Positions 1-9,220 of a stretch of 64,000 nt of DNA are shown in pieces. Under the pieces are notes generated by a model that was given only the letters and a program-made list of their open reading frames with translations, had not been told where the DNA came from and made no database searches. Where the stretch lies: the NCBI GenBank assembly GCA_963995505.1, contig OZ023181.1, forward strand, positions 5,431,487-5,495,486. Reading direction: 5' to 3'. A program made the translations under genes and the position numbers. The stretch comes from Hypericum androsaemum (taxonomy: Eukaryota; Streptophyta; Magnoliopsida; Malpighiales; Hypericaceae). Every line of letters begins with the position of its first letter. Positions within the stretch are counted from its first letter, which is position 1.

Positions 1-219
1 TTTTTAGATTATTATTAGGAGTTTGATTTCTAATTAAATTTTATGTAATAGGTCTCTTTAGATTCTTTATAAATAGGACATCTTCTGTATTATTTTAATG
101 GGTCGATTTGATAATAAAAATTAGAGTTTTCCTTATTCGTCTTGTCGTATTGTGATTTCTCGTTGAATTTGCAAACTCAAGGCTCTATTGTTCTTGCTAT
201 ACACTTTCCGTCTGCATCA
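1..219 (+). repeat. 5' LTR (truncated by window start)
   Basis: It aligns base for base, with scattered differences, to 998-1214, including the TATAAATAGGAC stretch (about 68-79) that probably serves as the LTR TATA box. It ends in CA at 219. Confidence 0.8.
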
Positions 220-254
220 GTTGGTATCAGTGACCAGCCGTACACACCTGTACG

Positions 255-640
255 ATGCCGCCGAAACGAGACACACACAAGGAGGCGGCCATTCGCGATC
301 ACCTTGAGCACTGCATGGATGCTATGGAAGAACAAATGAACGAGGTACTAACCTTGCTTCGTTCGCTAGGTACTACGGCAACGGGTACCGCCCTGCACCA
401 CCCCAACGTTGCACCACCACCTATCATCGTGCACATGGAGTCGGATGAAAAAGGTTACCGTGGATAACCCCTGGGCACCGCTTGCACCAACCAATCATAT
501 TTCTCCCAACGATGAAGTCGCTGATTACTTATTTGGTCCAACAATTTATGACTCTTACCCTGGCGAGGAGGAAGAGGTTAAGGAAGTTGTTGCTGGTGAG
601 TTGTTGGATGTGCCTTTACCTCAAGTTGTCTAAGATTCTG
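255..640 (+). pseudogene. gag-like remnant of the short LTR element
   Basis: A start codon at 255 opens a 70-residue frame beginning MPPKRDTHKEAAIRDHLEHC, the position and style of a Ty3/gypsy gag amino terminus. The following acidic stretch (about 409-633) is in another frame. No zinc knuckle, protease or reverse transcriptase is visible, so this is debris of an internally deleted element. Confidence 0.45.
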
Positions 641-943
641 AGGTCGAGTATGTCGATCATATTGACTTTCTCGGACTTACTAAGTTCGCATATGTTGAGA
701 GTTTTTCATTGTTGACCATGTAGAACAGTCTAAAGGTTGATCAACGATCTGTCCGAAATAGTGAGTTCATGGTCTTTCACGTGAATATTTATGATTCCAC
801 GATTTCTAAATATTTGTTCTGTTGGGATGGGAGATACCAAGTGTCAACACGTGGTTCACAGGTGTTCAAGAGTGCACGTAGGAAGATCTCACACTGGCCG
901 ACAACACCAAATTCGAGGATGAATTTCTCCAACCGGGGGAGAA

Positions 944-1214
944 TGATGGAGATAAAGAATGATATTAGTTGTATTCATTATTAGTTATTATCTATAGTTT
1001 TTAGATTATTATTAAGTATTTGATTTCTAATTAAATTTTATGTAATAGGTCTCTTTAGATTCTTTATAAATAGGACATCTTATGTATTATTTTAATTGGT
1101 TGATTTGATAATAAAAATTAGATTTCCTTATTCGTCTTGTCGTCTTGTGATTTCTCATTGAATTCGCAAACTCAAAGCTCTATTGTTCTTGCTATATACT
1201 TTCCGTTTGCATCA
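944..1214 (+). repeat. 3' LTR
   Basis: 271 bp from TGATGG to GCATCA, directly after a purine-rich tract. A TATAAATAGGAC motif lies in the same relative position as in the 5' LTR. Confidence 0.75.
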
Positions 1215-1480
1215 GGTCAACGATGGGTTCAAAGCTCTGACTCCTTTGTCGTACGGTGGTGGCTACGACATCGCCCTCACCTACGGCCGTCCCATCGACC
1301 CCTCCGACGAAACCTGCTACTCCAACGACAACATCGACTACGAGCGGCCCCCGTATTCGACGGCGAAGACAAAGCCCTCCCAACGCCTACGCCAATGATG
1401 CCCTCCTATGGATCTGGGTACGGAGGGGGCAAGTACGAGCTCTATCCATCTCTAGGGTTCTTTCTTGATTTTTTATACGA
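1215..1480 (+). pseudogene. Fragment of a PLD-regulated-protein-like (At5g39570-type) gene
   Basis: Right after the 3' LTR one frame reads ...SYGGGYDIALTYGRPIDPSD, then ETCY and DYERP, which closely resembles the amino-terminal conserved block of the plant PLD-regulated protein 1 family as I remember it. The family continues with an alanine-tyrosine stretch and Gly-Tyr-rich repeats. Here those appear in two other frames (NAYANDAL near 1384 and YGSGYGGGKYE near 1410-1440), so the copy is frameshifted at least twice. The LTR element abuts its upstream side, which suggests insertion into, or capture of, the gene's first exon. The family's role in plants is poorly defined. It is not functional here. 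Confidence 0.55.
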
Positions 1481-1549
1481 GCTCAATCCATTAACTTCAA
1501 CCACTGATGACGCAAACTACCGGCAACAACTTTTAGTGGTTTTTTTAAG

Positions 1550-1715
1550 TTTCGGTTCGATCGTCCATTTTCGGTCAGTATGAGGCTGAACACCGCCCAG
1601 TCAGACCAGAAAATGGACGGTATGACCGAACCCTTTTTTCCTTATAAAAATGGACCGTTGGAGTGAATGATTCGTGGTCCGACCGGATCATATTTTTTAA
1701 AACTATGGTAAATTA
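1550..1715. repeat. Degenerate terminal-inverted-repeat element of the CATGGTTTTAAAA hAT family
   Basis: This AT-rich stretch carries GGTCCGACCGG followed by TTTTTTAAAACTATGG near 1676-1710. The same combination marks the ends of the hAT elements at 18732-21409 and 22979-23844. The left end is poorly preserved and no target duplication was found. Confidence 0.35.
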
Positions 1716-1937
1716 TTTTAGATGTTCGACTAGTTCAATAATGCCCTACACATAAAACAGTTGACCACTAACCCGCACCCATACAATCAAAAGACTTAGA
1801 GATATGTCCAAAATAAAATTTAATAATGTTCAGATTTGGATTCGAGATTCATTAAAAAAATAAAAACTGTTGGGCTACAAAAGTAATTCGAGAAGCTCAA
1901 GTGCTGAAGTTGGTGGCAGAACATACCATAAAAAGAA

Positions 1938-2777
1938 GGGAAAAGTCTATTTTAGTACTCTGTAGTATCGCCCAAAATCACTTTAGTATCCTGTGGTAAA
2001 AAACTGACCAATCGAGTCATACTTATTCCAATTAACATCAAAAAGGGCCTCGGGCAGCTGCCCAGAGCTGTCCGGACCCTCCCGAACCCTGCCCGGGCTA
2101 CGTGGCCAGCCACGTCACCAAAACTTGATGACGTGGCACCACGTGGATGAGGAGGAGGACGAGGAGGACGAAGAGGAGGACGAGGCGGAGGACGAGGAGG
2201 ACGAGGAGGAGGAGGAGGACGAGGAGGACGAGGAGGAGGAGGAGGACGAGGAGGACGAGGAGGAGGAGGAGGCGGAGGAGGAGGAGGAGGAGGACGAAGT
2301 GGAGGAGGAGGAGGACGAGGAGGAGGAGGAGAAGGACGAGGTGGAGGAGGAGGAGGACGAAGTGGAGGAGGACGAGGAGGAGGAAGACGAAGTGGAGGAG
2401 GAGGCGGAGGAGGAGGAGCAGGATGAGGAGGAGGACGAAGTGGAGGAGGAGGTGGAGGAGGAGGACGAGGACGAGGACGAGGACGAGGATGAGGACGAGG
2501 ACGAGGCAGAGGAGGAGGAGGAGGCGGAGGAGGAGGAGGCGGAGGAGGAGAGGGAAGAAGATGGATGTCCACGTGGCGTCACGTCATCAAGTTTTGGTGA
2601 CGTGGCTGGCCACGTAGCCCGGGCAGGGTTCGGGCGGGTCCGAGCAGCTCCGGGCAGCTGTCCGAGGCCCTTTTTGATGTTAATTGGAATAAGTATGACT
2701 CGATTGGTCAGTTTTTTACCACAGGGTACTAAAGTGATTTCGGGCGATACTACAGAGTACTAAAGTGGACTTTTCCC
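1938..2777. mobile_element. Mutator-like non-autonomous element with long inverted repeats and a triplet-repeat loop
   Basis: The ends are inverted repeats of about 208 nt with few mismatches, starting GGGAAAAGTC. A perfect 9-bp direct repeat TAAAAAGAA flanks the element (1929-1937 and 2778-2786), the size typical of Mutator-like elements. The paralogous site near 15545-15575 lacks the element and has one copy of the target, confirming insertion. The inverted repeats are GC-rich and contain ACGTGGC and CACGTGG motifs. The loop is a GAGGAC/GAGGAG repeat. There is no transposase. A sister copy lies at 20153-21124. Confidence 0.85.
2146..2566 (+). repeat. GAGGAC/GAGGAG triplet repeat, loop of the Mutator-like element
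   Basis: About 420 bp of nearly pure purine triplets. Translated on the plus strand it gives a long Glu/Asp run, and in other frames Arg or Ser/Pro runs on the two strands. These long frames come from composition and are not credible genes. Confidence 0.9.
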
Positions 2778-2930
2778 TAAAAAGAAAGGACGAGGTGGCA
2801 TAAAGTAAAGCGAAAACGCGTCACTCCAAACACTAGACTCCAACTTTCGTTTTTTTTCCTCAAAAAAAATTTTCGTTTTGTATATTCACTAGAGACAGAA
2901 ACCAAATCATACAACATTCATTCATTTATT

Positions 2931-3033
2931 TATTTATTTTAAAGGTAAATTTGTATACTTATGCTAGGATTTGAACCCTGAACTTTCCAAATATTTACAA
3001 TATTTTGTACCGTTGAGTTATAAGCCCTTTGAG
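2931..3033 (-). mobile_element. tRNA-derived SINE, copy 1
   Basis: On the minus strand it shows an A-box-like stretch (AACTCAACGGTA), a B-box-like GGGTTCAAATCC and an end ACAAATTTACCTTT followed by an A-rich tail. Imperfect direct repeats AACATTCATT... flank it (about 2913-2930 and 3034-3050). The paralogous block at about 15655-15690 has the same flanks without the insertion. Related copies lie at 9115-9220 and 43813-43910. Confidence 0.7.
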
Positions 3034-3339
3034 AACATTCATTTCTTTATTATTACATTTTTTCCCGTGAAACCAGTTTTTGTTTTTATCCAACATCTAC
3101 TTGAGAAGAGCCGAAAACATACTAATCTAATCACATGAGAGTATAGTAGACTTTAATTCATTTAAAAAAAATTAAATAAGGTTCGATATTATTTAACTTT
3201 AAATATTAAAAATTTGCAAAAAATTTCGAACCCAATGTAGAAAGTATTTTTTCTAGTAAGATTTGTAAAAATTGAATCGAGATCTAATTAAACTGATTCA
3301 TATATTTTTCTTAAAAAAAGAATTAATATTCTATTCCAC

Positions 3340-3560
3340 GTAGGCAGGGTACTAAGGCATTTTCCTGCATCAGGCACAAAGCGTAGTTTCCCAGCTGGCA
3401 ACCTCGGCGACCTCGGTGTATACGTGTCCACTTAGTTTCCTTATCCTACTACTTCACCCGTTTACTATAAATACCCCACTCCCACTCCCTTTCCCTCCTA
3501 AGACTTCAACACTTCATTAGCTCTACTCTTCTTCGCAAAATAAACAACACTTCCCTTCTT
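3340..3560 (+). promoter_or_regulatory. Promoter of CBF/DREB1 copy 1
   Basis: TATAAATA at 3466-3473 lies about 140 bp before the start codon. Upstream, an ABRE-like TACGTGTCC is at 3421-3429 and CCACGTAGGC near 3340. The segment from CCACGTAGGC to the TATA box is shared with the promoters at 11560-11690 and 16245-16390, so it is the best candidate for the regulatory core. Confidence 0.65.
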
Positions 3561-3609
3561 CCTTTTAGTGCCTCTGAAATTAATAAACTTGGACTTCGAG
3601 TCATTGACT

Positions 3610-4317
3610 ATGTCTACTCAGTTCGGAGCCTCCGATTCGTTCTCCTCGGGTACAGACACCAAAATGCAGCAGGAGGACGGGTATTCCTCCTTATCCTCCG
3701 GCGGGACCGCCAGCCTCCCGCCTCAATCCGACGAGGAGGTTACTTGCCACTCGCTGGCGACCAGCCAGCCAAAGAAGCGAGCTGGGAGGAGGGTCTTCAA
3801 GGAGACTCGACACCCGGTTTTCAGAGGGGTCAGGAAGAGGAACAACGACAAGTGGGTTTGCGAAATGCGGGAGCCCAACAACAAGACTGCTCGGATTTGG
3901 CTCGGGACTTATCCCACAGCGGAAATGGCAGCTCGGGCTCACGACGTGGCAGCTCTCGCCTTCAGGGGGAAATCCGCTTGCCTGAACTTTGCTGACTCGG
4001 CATGGAAGCTTCCCATTCCGGCTTCCATGGATACTAAGGTGATCCAGAGGGCCGCAAATGAGGCCGCTCAGATGTTCCAGCCGTCGTGGCCGGAACATCA
4101 TCAACCGGAGGGCTTCGTCGCTGCCTCCGTTAGTAGCTTTCACGAGGAGAAAAATGAGGTGTACGTGGATGAAGAAGAGGTTTTTGACATGCCTAGTTTG
4201 CTTGCTGACATGGCTCAAGGTCTTCTACTCTCTCCTCCCAACTATTTTGTGGATGGTTTGGACAACTCGGACCATGAGGAGACCGAGGCTGGCCAATTTT
4301 TACTGTGGGGTTATTAG
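3610..4317 (+). CDS. CBF/DREB1-type AP2/ERF transcription factor, copy 1
   Basis: This 235-residue intronless protein is a typical CBF/DREB1 length. The AP2 domain spans about residues 70-127. Upstream is the CBF signature [16 protein letters not shown] (54-69) and downstream DSAWK (129-133). The carboxy end is acidic and finishes LLWGY, like the LWSY motif of CBFs. The DREB signature residues Val14 and Glu19 of the AP2 domain are present (V83, E88). The family binds CRT/DRE elements (RCCGAC) in the nucleus and activates cold and drought genes. I chose the ATG at 3610 because the start [10 protein letters not shown] is shared by all three copies; a longer reading upstream has no ATG. Nearby paralogs are a pseudogene (11818) and an intact copy (16540). 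Target binding is inferred from the family. Confidence 0.93.
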   Translation: MSTQFGASDSFSSGTDTKMQQEDGYSSLSSGGTASLPPQSDEEVTCHSLATSQPKKRAGRRVFKETRHPVFRGVRKRNNDKWVCEMREPNNKTARIWLGTYPTAEMAARAHDVAALAFRGKSACLNFADSAWKLPIPASMDTKVIQRAANEAAQMFQPSWPEHHQPEGFVAASVSSFHEEKNEVYVDEEEVFDMPSLLADMAQGLLLSPPNYFVDGLDNSDHEETEAGQFLLWGY

Positions 4318-4574
4318 ATTGAGTTTTAGAAAATTAATTTGATTCTCGTTCTTATAAGTAATAAATAATAATTGATTTTGATTTTTTTTAATATAAATTG
4401 ATATTGTTCGACTCGAAAATTTAAAAAAAATTAGTGTGCTAGAGTAGTCCGAGGGAATGTTTTGTTTTCTTATTGATAATTTAGGTTATTGTTCAAGGAA
4501 TAATTCTTTTTATGCGTCCCCACTCTCTAGTTTTTCATATGGGGAGAAGATGCTAGTCGAGCTTATATATAAAG
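4318..4574. other. 3' flank of CBF copy 1, no gene seen
   Basis: AT-rich sequence with several AATAAA-like signals just after the stop (for example near 4360). Nothing else is recognisable before the repetitive element begins. Confidence 0.5.
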
Positions 4575-5154
4575 GTTTTTTTTTCTAAATAGGCAAAAAA
4601 TATAGATATATTTTTTAAATAGGCTAAAATTTAATATACTCTAAAAATAGACAAAATTTTAATTAAAAATTTAAAAAAATTAGGAAGACGACCTATAAAC
4701 GGGTCTACTCTATTTATTTGTCACTAATTAAAATAATGCACCAGTAGAGGCGACCTGCTAATAGGTCGCCTCCTAAAAATCAATATAATTAAATAATATA
4801 ATATAGGAGACGACCTACAACTAGGTCGTCTCACAAAATTTTGTTTTTTAAAAGTCAAGTTGGGCCCGTAATTTTTTTAGACTGTATATTTTCAGACTAC
4901 TATATTTGAACGTAAAAGTTTCTAAAAAATGTAATTTTGAAGATAAAGAGTTTTTTTCTAAAATAGGCAAAAAATTTTGAAATATTTTTTAAATAGGCAA
5001 AAATTTAATATATTCTCAAAATAGCTAAAAATTTAATTTAAAATTTAAAAAAATAAGGAGGCGACCCATGTACAAGTCGACTTCGTCCATGTGACTTAAA
5101 AAATTAAAATAAAATAATAGGTCGCCTCCCTGATAATTTTTTTTAATTTCGATC

Positions 5155-5610
5155 GATCGAACTTGATCGACTTTTGACTTCAAACGAATTTTCGACATCG
5201 TTACACTTGGTATTTGGAAAAGTTATAAACTATAAAGTTGTAGATATACGTCTCAGCTTTGCATAGCAACTTTAATCAACTCAATCAGAATCCGGAGTAA
5301 AAATTTGAATCTCCCAACCAAAATTAGTCGATCGAACTCGATCGGCTTTTGACTTCAAATTTATTTTTGATATTCTTACACTTTGAATTTGGAAAATTCA
5401 TAAACTACAAAGTTGTAGATATATGTCTCAGCTTTATACAAAAACTTGAATCACCTCAATCAAACTCCAGAGTAAGACGTCGCAAAAAATATTTTTTCAA
5501 TCGAAGTACAAGAGAAGAAAAAAAGTAATTTTTGTAACTTCTTACTCCGGAGTTCGATTGAGTTGATTCAAATTTCTATGCGAAGCTGAGATGTATATCT
5601 ACAACTTTGT
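5155..5610. repeat. Diverged repeat with GATCGACTTTTGACTTCAAA units, partly inverted
   Basis: Units at about 5160-5300 and 5330-5480 share GATCG..CTTTTGACTTCAAA, ACAAAGTTGTAGATATA and TCTCAGCTTT in the same order. A partial inverted copy (CTTACTCCGGAGTTCGATTG through CTGAGATGTATATCTACAAC) runs from about 5540 to 5608. Confidence 0.6.
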
Positions 5611-6330
5611 TTTCCTACCTTATCTTGCCTTTTCTTCTCTTATCTTTCCTTTTCCTTGCCTTTTCTTTCCCTATCTTGCCTTTTCTTTCTTTATCTTGCC
5701 TTTTCTTTCCTTGTCTTGCCTTTTCTTTCCTTTTCTTGCCTTTTCTTGCCTTTGTGTGCCTTATCTTGCCTTTTCCTTTCCTTTTCTTTCCTTTCCTTTC
5801 CTTGCCTTTTCTTGCTTTATCTTGCCTTTTCTTACCCTTCCTTGCCTTTTCTTGCCTTATCTTGCCTTTTCTTTCCTCATCTTGCCTTTTCTTTCTTTAT
5901 CTTGTCTTTTCCATACTTTTTCTTGCCTTTTCTTTCCGTATCTTTCCTTATCGTGCTTTTTCTTTCCTTTTCTTTCCTTTTCTTGCCTTTTTCTTACCTT
6001 TTCTTACCTTTTTCTGCCTTTTCTTGACATTTCTTGTATTATCATGCATTTTCTTTTCTTATCTTGCCTTATGCATTTTCTTACCTTTTTCTTGCCTTTT
6101 CTTGCCTGATCTTGTCTTGTCTTCCATTATCTTGCCTTTTCTTTTCTTATCTTTCCTTTTTCTTGCCTTGTCTTGCCTTTTCTTTCCCTATCTTGCCTTT
6201 TCTTTCCTTATCTTGCCGTTTCCTTGCTTTTTCTTTTCTTAACTTGCCTTTTTTTGCCTTTCCTTGCTTTTTCTTGCCTTTTCCTTGCTTTTTCTTGCCT
6301 TATCTTTCATTTTCTTGCCTTTTAGTTGGG
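5610..6330 (+). repeat. Pyrimidine-rich minisatellite (TTATCTTGCC / TTTTCTTGCC units)
   Basis: About 720 bp built from 10-bp units such as CTTATCTTGC and CTTTTCTTTC, with variant bases throughout. It stays open in all three plus frames because of its composition, giving Phe/Leu/Ser-rich translations that are not genes. Confidence 0.9.
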
Positions 6331-6334
6331 GTAT

Positions 6335-6772
6335 GGATTGGGTACGGAATGCTCAGATTCCAAACCGTTCGGAATGAAGACACGCAGGGATTTTTTTACC
6401 AACGCGCTAAAATACAGGGACCAAAATAAAAAAGCCACGCACAAACACATGCCGGATACAAATGCCATTATCACATAACTGCACATGCCGGTATCACATA
6501 TCCCCGAATGCCAGTATCACATAACTACACATGCCAGTATGACCATTTTGCAAAAATGCTAAAATACGGGGGACCAAAATGAAAAAACTACGCGTGCCAT
6601 TATCATCAACTGGGACTTGCCGTTTTCACAAAAATAAATGCCATTATCACATAACTGCCCTTGCCCTTATCGCATAACTGCACTTGCTATTATCACATAC
6701 TTGCGCTTGCCGCTGCGGTCCCCCTTCACTCCAAACCGTTCAGAATCAATTCTTTCACTCCGTACCCAATCC
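6335..6772. mobile_element. Small inverted-repeat element nested in the composite element
   Basis: GGATTGGGTACGG (6335-6347) pairs perfectly with CCGTACCCAATCC (6760-6772). Internal to each end are related stretches containing CCAAACCGTTC. The middle has a repeated phrase TGCCATTATCACATAACTGC in variant forms. There are no coding features. No clear target duplication was identified. Confidence 0.55.
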
Positions 6773-7015
6773 AAAGCCACCTAGTTGCAGGTCGTCTCCT
6801 ATATTATATTATTTAATTATATTAATTTTCAGGAGGCGACCTATTAGCAGGTCGCCTCCACTAGTACATTATTTTAATTAGTGACAAACAAATGGAGTCG
6901 ACAAGCTTATGGGTCGTCTCCCTAATTTTTTTTAAATTTTTAATTAAAATTTTGCCTATTTTGAGAATATATTAAATTTTTGTCTGACATAAGATTTCAA
7001 TAGGCTAATTAGAAA

Positions 7016-7046
7016 GGGTTGCCCGGGACTCGACCCCGGAACTAGT
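7016..7046 (-). pseudogene. trnK-UUU: Plastid-derived trnK-UUU 3' exon fragment
   Basis: The minus strand reads ACTAGTTCCGGG and then TCGAGTCCCGGGCAACCC, the 3' exon of plastid trnK as I remember it, with one difference in the T-loop. Only the 3' half is present (about 31 bp), so it cannot make a tRNA. It sits just upstream of other plastid fragments. Confidence 0.65.
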
Positions 7047-7167
7047 ATATCAATATGAAGATCTAAAAAAATCCAAATCGAAATCTTCATATTGAATAGG
7101 AATATGTTAAGATATTAATAACTTAATTAAAAAGTTAACAGTATTTAAGACTCTTTTCAGAGGATAA

Positions 7168-7320
7168 TGAGAATTGAACTCAAATCGGGTCAAGTTATAA
7201 TTGTTCACCTTGATTCGGTAGTACTAAGATCTGCTCAACCTTATTTGGCCACTCCGGGAGCAACTGTTCATGACCATTATGGAGAAATCCTATATGAAGG
7301 AGATACATTAATTACATTTT
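7168..7320 (+). pseudogene. rpoC2: Plastid-derived rpoC2 fragment (RNA polymerase beta'' subunit)
   Basis: The plus frame reads [20 protein letters not shown], then [20 protein letters not shown] and TLITF, a conserved stretch of the plastid-encoded RNA polymerase beta'' subunit. It has no start and ends abruptly at the psbB junction. It is a nuclear copy of plastid DNA, not a functional gene. Confidence 0.85.
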
Positions 7321-7500
7321 CCGGTTAGTCCATAAGGGTCGGACACCCATATTCCAGGACCGTACAATCCGGTTATATGAAAAGTGCCAAAGCTAAAACA
7401 AGCCACCCCTGATAGAAATAAATGAATTCCAAAGATCTTGGGCAAATCCAAAGAGGACTTTCCTGTACGTTCGTCACAAAAAATTTCTAGATCCCAATAC
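7317..7500 (-). pseudogene. psbB: Plastid-derived psbB fragment (photosystem II CP47)
   Basis: The minus frame is open for about 60 codons and reads [20 protein letters not shown], then [20 protein letters not shown] and [20 protein letters not shown], a conserved part of CP47. It lacks both ends of the gene. It is fused directly, in opposite orientation, to the rpoC2 fragment, sharing only a few bases (TTTT) at the junction. It is a nuclear plastid insertion. Confidence 0.9.
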
Positions 7501-8404
7501 TTATACTACCCCAAATATTTAACTGCATTTTTCAACTAAAAAGGAATATTACTATCGAAATTGCATTGTACAAGCATTTTTTTTGTATTTCTATTCTGGT
7601 GTCGGGTGACTCATCAATCAATATATTGTCCTCTTGGTTAGGATTGGTTACGCAAAACAAATCGAGAAAGTTTGATATTCTATATTTGGTACTATTGTTT
7701 AGGAATTATAAAAACTCATAAATTGCATGATCTTTGATAACGCCATGTGTGATTAGGAGTTCTTAGTCATCATATCATTTATAATGTTCCCGAATTTTAA
7801 AATATTGCTCGTAACCAAAAGAACCCCTAGTTTTTTTAAAGATATTTTTTTTAAATATGATTATATTTGTCAAAGTTAGAACTCGGCACCTGCTCGAATT
7901 TGTCAACATCTTATACAATTATACTAAATTTTTTTTTTTGAAAAAATCTCTACTTACTTTTTGCTCCTGTTTTGGATTTCAGGATATTGTATCTATAACC
8001 CACAAGTATCTAGATATTTATTCCACACGCTCATTGTAAGATATTTAACACTTTTTGATATTGGGCAACGGCCCCATGTAGCTAACACGTCAGCACAAGG
8101 ACCAAGTGGGAATCTGAATGGAAGCCTCAGAGAAGCCACGTTGTCCTCTTTAACACCGTGGCACTGTTGCGGGCTACAGTTCCCCTTTAACTGTTCCAAA
8201 ACAATTATTGGTCTTTTTTACTCCAAAAACAATCACGTGCTTTCCTTTTCATCCCAGAAGTATCCATGTACAGTTAGTTGACTTTCTAGTTCGAGACTAG
8301 GACACTTTCTTTTCATGTTTTCCACTTAATTCACCAATGAAATCATTTTATTTACTAACGTTTAATCGTGTGGATCACTCTAGAAAGATCAACAATTTCA
8401 AATA
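7501..8404. other. Intergenic, no gene seen
   Basis: AT-rich sequence with no conserved frame. It may include more plastid or repeat debris next to psbB, but nothing is recognisable. 8060-8200 is more GC-rich without a protein match. Confidence 0.5.
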
Positions 8405-8830
8405 CCCTAAAAAATAACTCCGTATAATACGAACCACACCTTCTTAATCATACCATCACCCACGATTTTCATCCAAGCATCTAGGAAGGAATTGAGACGG
8501 GAGCCACCGTACCACCGAGCTCCAATTCTACGTACAAAATAGTACCAAATCTCTAGCCAGAGGGCAAAGCAAGAATACGTGATCAATGGTTTCGTCCTCA
8601 TCGCCACAAATAGGACATAGCGCCTCCCACGGGTCAAGCATCCGTCTTCGTATCAGGTTGTCACGAGTGGGCAATTTCCCCTTCATTGCCACCCACAAAA
8701 AGCACTTCACTTTAAATGGAAGTTTTCCGGGCCAAATTGAATCGCGAGAGGACAAAAGTTGTTCCCAAATCGATCAGCATAAAATTTGCTCCGCAGTGCA
8801 GCAATGTATAAAGTTGTAGCTTCCTGAATC
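8405..8830 (-). pseudogene. 3' remnant of a LINE (zf-RVT domain)
   Basis: The minus strand encodes WPGKLPFKVKCFLWVAMKGK, LPTRDNLIRRRM, CPICGDEDETIDHVFLLCPL: the zinc-binding region that follows reverse transcriptase in plant L1-type LINEs (CxxC...HxxxxC). A frameshift near 8590-8640 moves the continuation (FALWLEIWYYF..., FLDAWMKIVG...) to another frame. The reverse transcriptase is missing, as expected for a 5'-truncated copy. Confidence 0.8.
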
Positions 8831-9114
8831 AACGATTTCAAGTTTGAAGACGATTCTATTCATATTGTTTTATATAGACCAGAAAATAGCAGCAACTTAG
8901 CACATATCAAATCTTCTTTCGAGATCTTTTTGGTTTAGCCTAATCTAGTCTACAATAAATCCAAAAACCTAAGCACAGAACACTAAGCAATACTTACCTT
9001 TCGCTTATATATGTATAAAGGCGATAAAGGAACAAATCCTAAGTAAATTTCGTGGGGCTAGATTGGATCCAAATTGGGCCCACAAATACTATCCGGACCA
9101 AAAAATCACTTTTT

Positions 9115-9220
9115 TTAAAGTTAAATTTGTACACCATGATTACGATTTCTAAGATTCAACTCATGGATTTTCCTAAATTTGTACATCCTTTGTGCCGTTA
9201 GGTTAAATATCTTTAGAAAA
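9115..9220 (-). mobile_element. tRNA-derived SINE, copy 2 (diverged)
   Basis: Read on the minus strand: AACCTAACGGCACAAAGGAT, then a degenerate B box, then GTACAAATTTAACTTT and an A-rich tail. This is the same order as in the SINEs at 2931-3033 and 43813-43910. Its target duplication is not clear. Confidence 0.5.

Larger units (their letters stand above)
1..1214 (+). mobile_element. Short internally deleted LTR retrotransposon (Ty3/gypsy-like), 5' end outside window
   Basis: Two direct repeats (1-219 and 944-1214) flank about 720 bp. Both repeats end in GCATCA. The left one is followed by TTGGTATCAG, which resembles a primer-binding site for initiator-Met tRNA, and the right one is preceded by a purine tract (about 935-943, GGGGGAGAA). 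Comparison with the right repeat shows that about 54 bp of the left repeat lie before the window. The interior holds only gag-like debris, with no reverse transcriptase or integrase. It is therefore a non-autonomous or decayed copy. The gypsy assignment rests on the purine tract and gag style and is an inference. Confidence 0.75.
1795..4340 (+). other. Tandem duplicated block, copy 1 (CBF/DREB1 gene plus flank)
   Basis: The sequence before the Mutator-like element (about 1800-1937), after it (2778-3560) and through the gene matches 15415-17250 in order and orientation. Part of it also matches 11270-12730. Copy 1 differs by two insertions, the element at 1938-2777 and the SINE at about 2931-3033, both absent from copy 3. 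Confidence 0.8.
4575..6990. mobile_element. Foldback-type composite element with GGTCGCCTCC stem motifs
   Basis: The segment 4575-4860 (AAATAGGC... then GGAGGCGACCT/AGGTCGCCTCC) reappears in reverse complement at about 6785-6985. A further direct copy is at 4940-5130. Within the arms, pairs such as GAGGCGACCTGCTAATAGG form local hairpins. Between the arms lie a diverged tandem repeat (5155-5480), a pyrimidine minisatellite (5610-6330) and a nested inverted-repeat element (6335-6772). No transposase is visible and the ends are not CACTA. The superfamily is unknown to me, and the exact ends and target duplication are not resolved. Confidence 0.55.

Noticed and set aside
2125..2763. Long Glu/Asp-rich open frame (and Arg- or Ser/Pro-rich frames in the same place)
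   Set aside because: Produced by the GAGGAC/GAGGAG triplet repeat in the loop of a non-autonomous Mutator-like element; open on both strands and without a domain.
3568..3609. Longer amino terminus for CBF copy 1
   Set aside because: It would need a GTG start; the ATG at 3610 is conserved in all three copies.
5591..6429. Phe/Leu/Ser-rich frames that look like membrane proteins
   Set aside because: Translation of a pyrimidine minisatellite in all three frames; not protein coding.
4575..6990. CACTA transposon
   Set aside because: The subterminal-like repeats suggested it, but the ends do not read CACTA and no 3-bp duplication or transposase was found.
7016..7046. Functional tRNA gene
   Set aside because: Only the 3' half of a plastid trnK is present.
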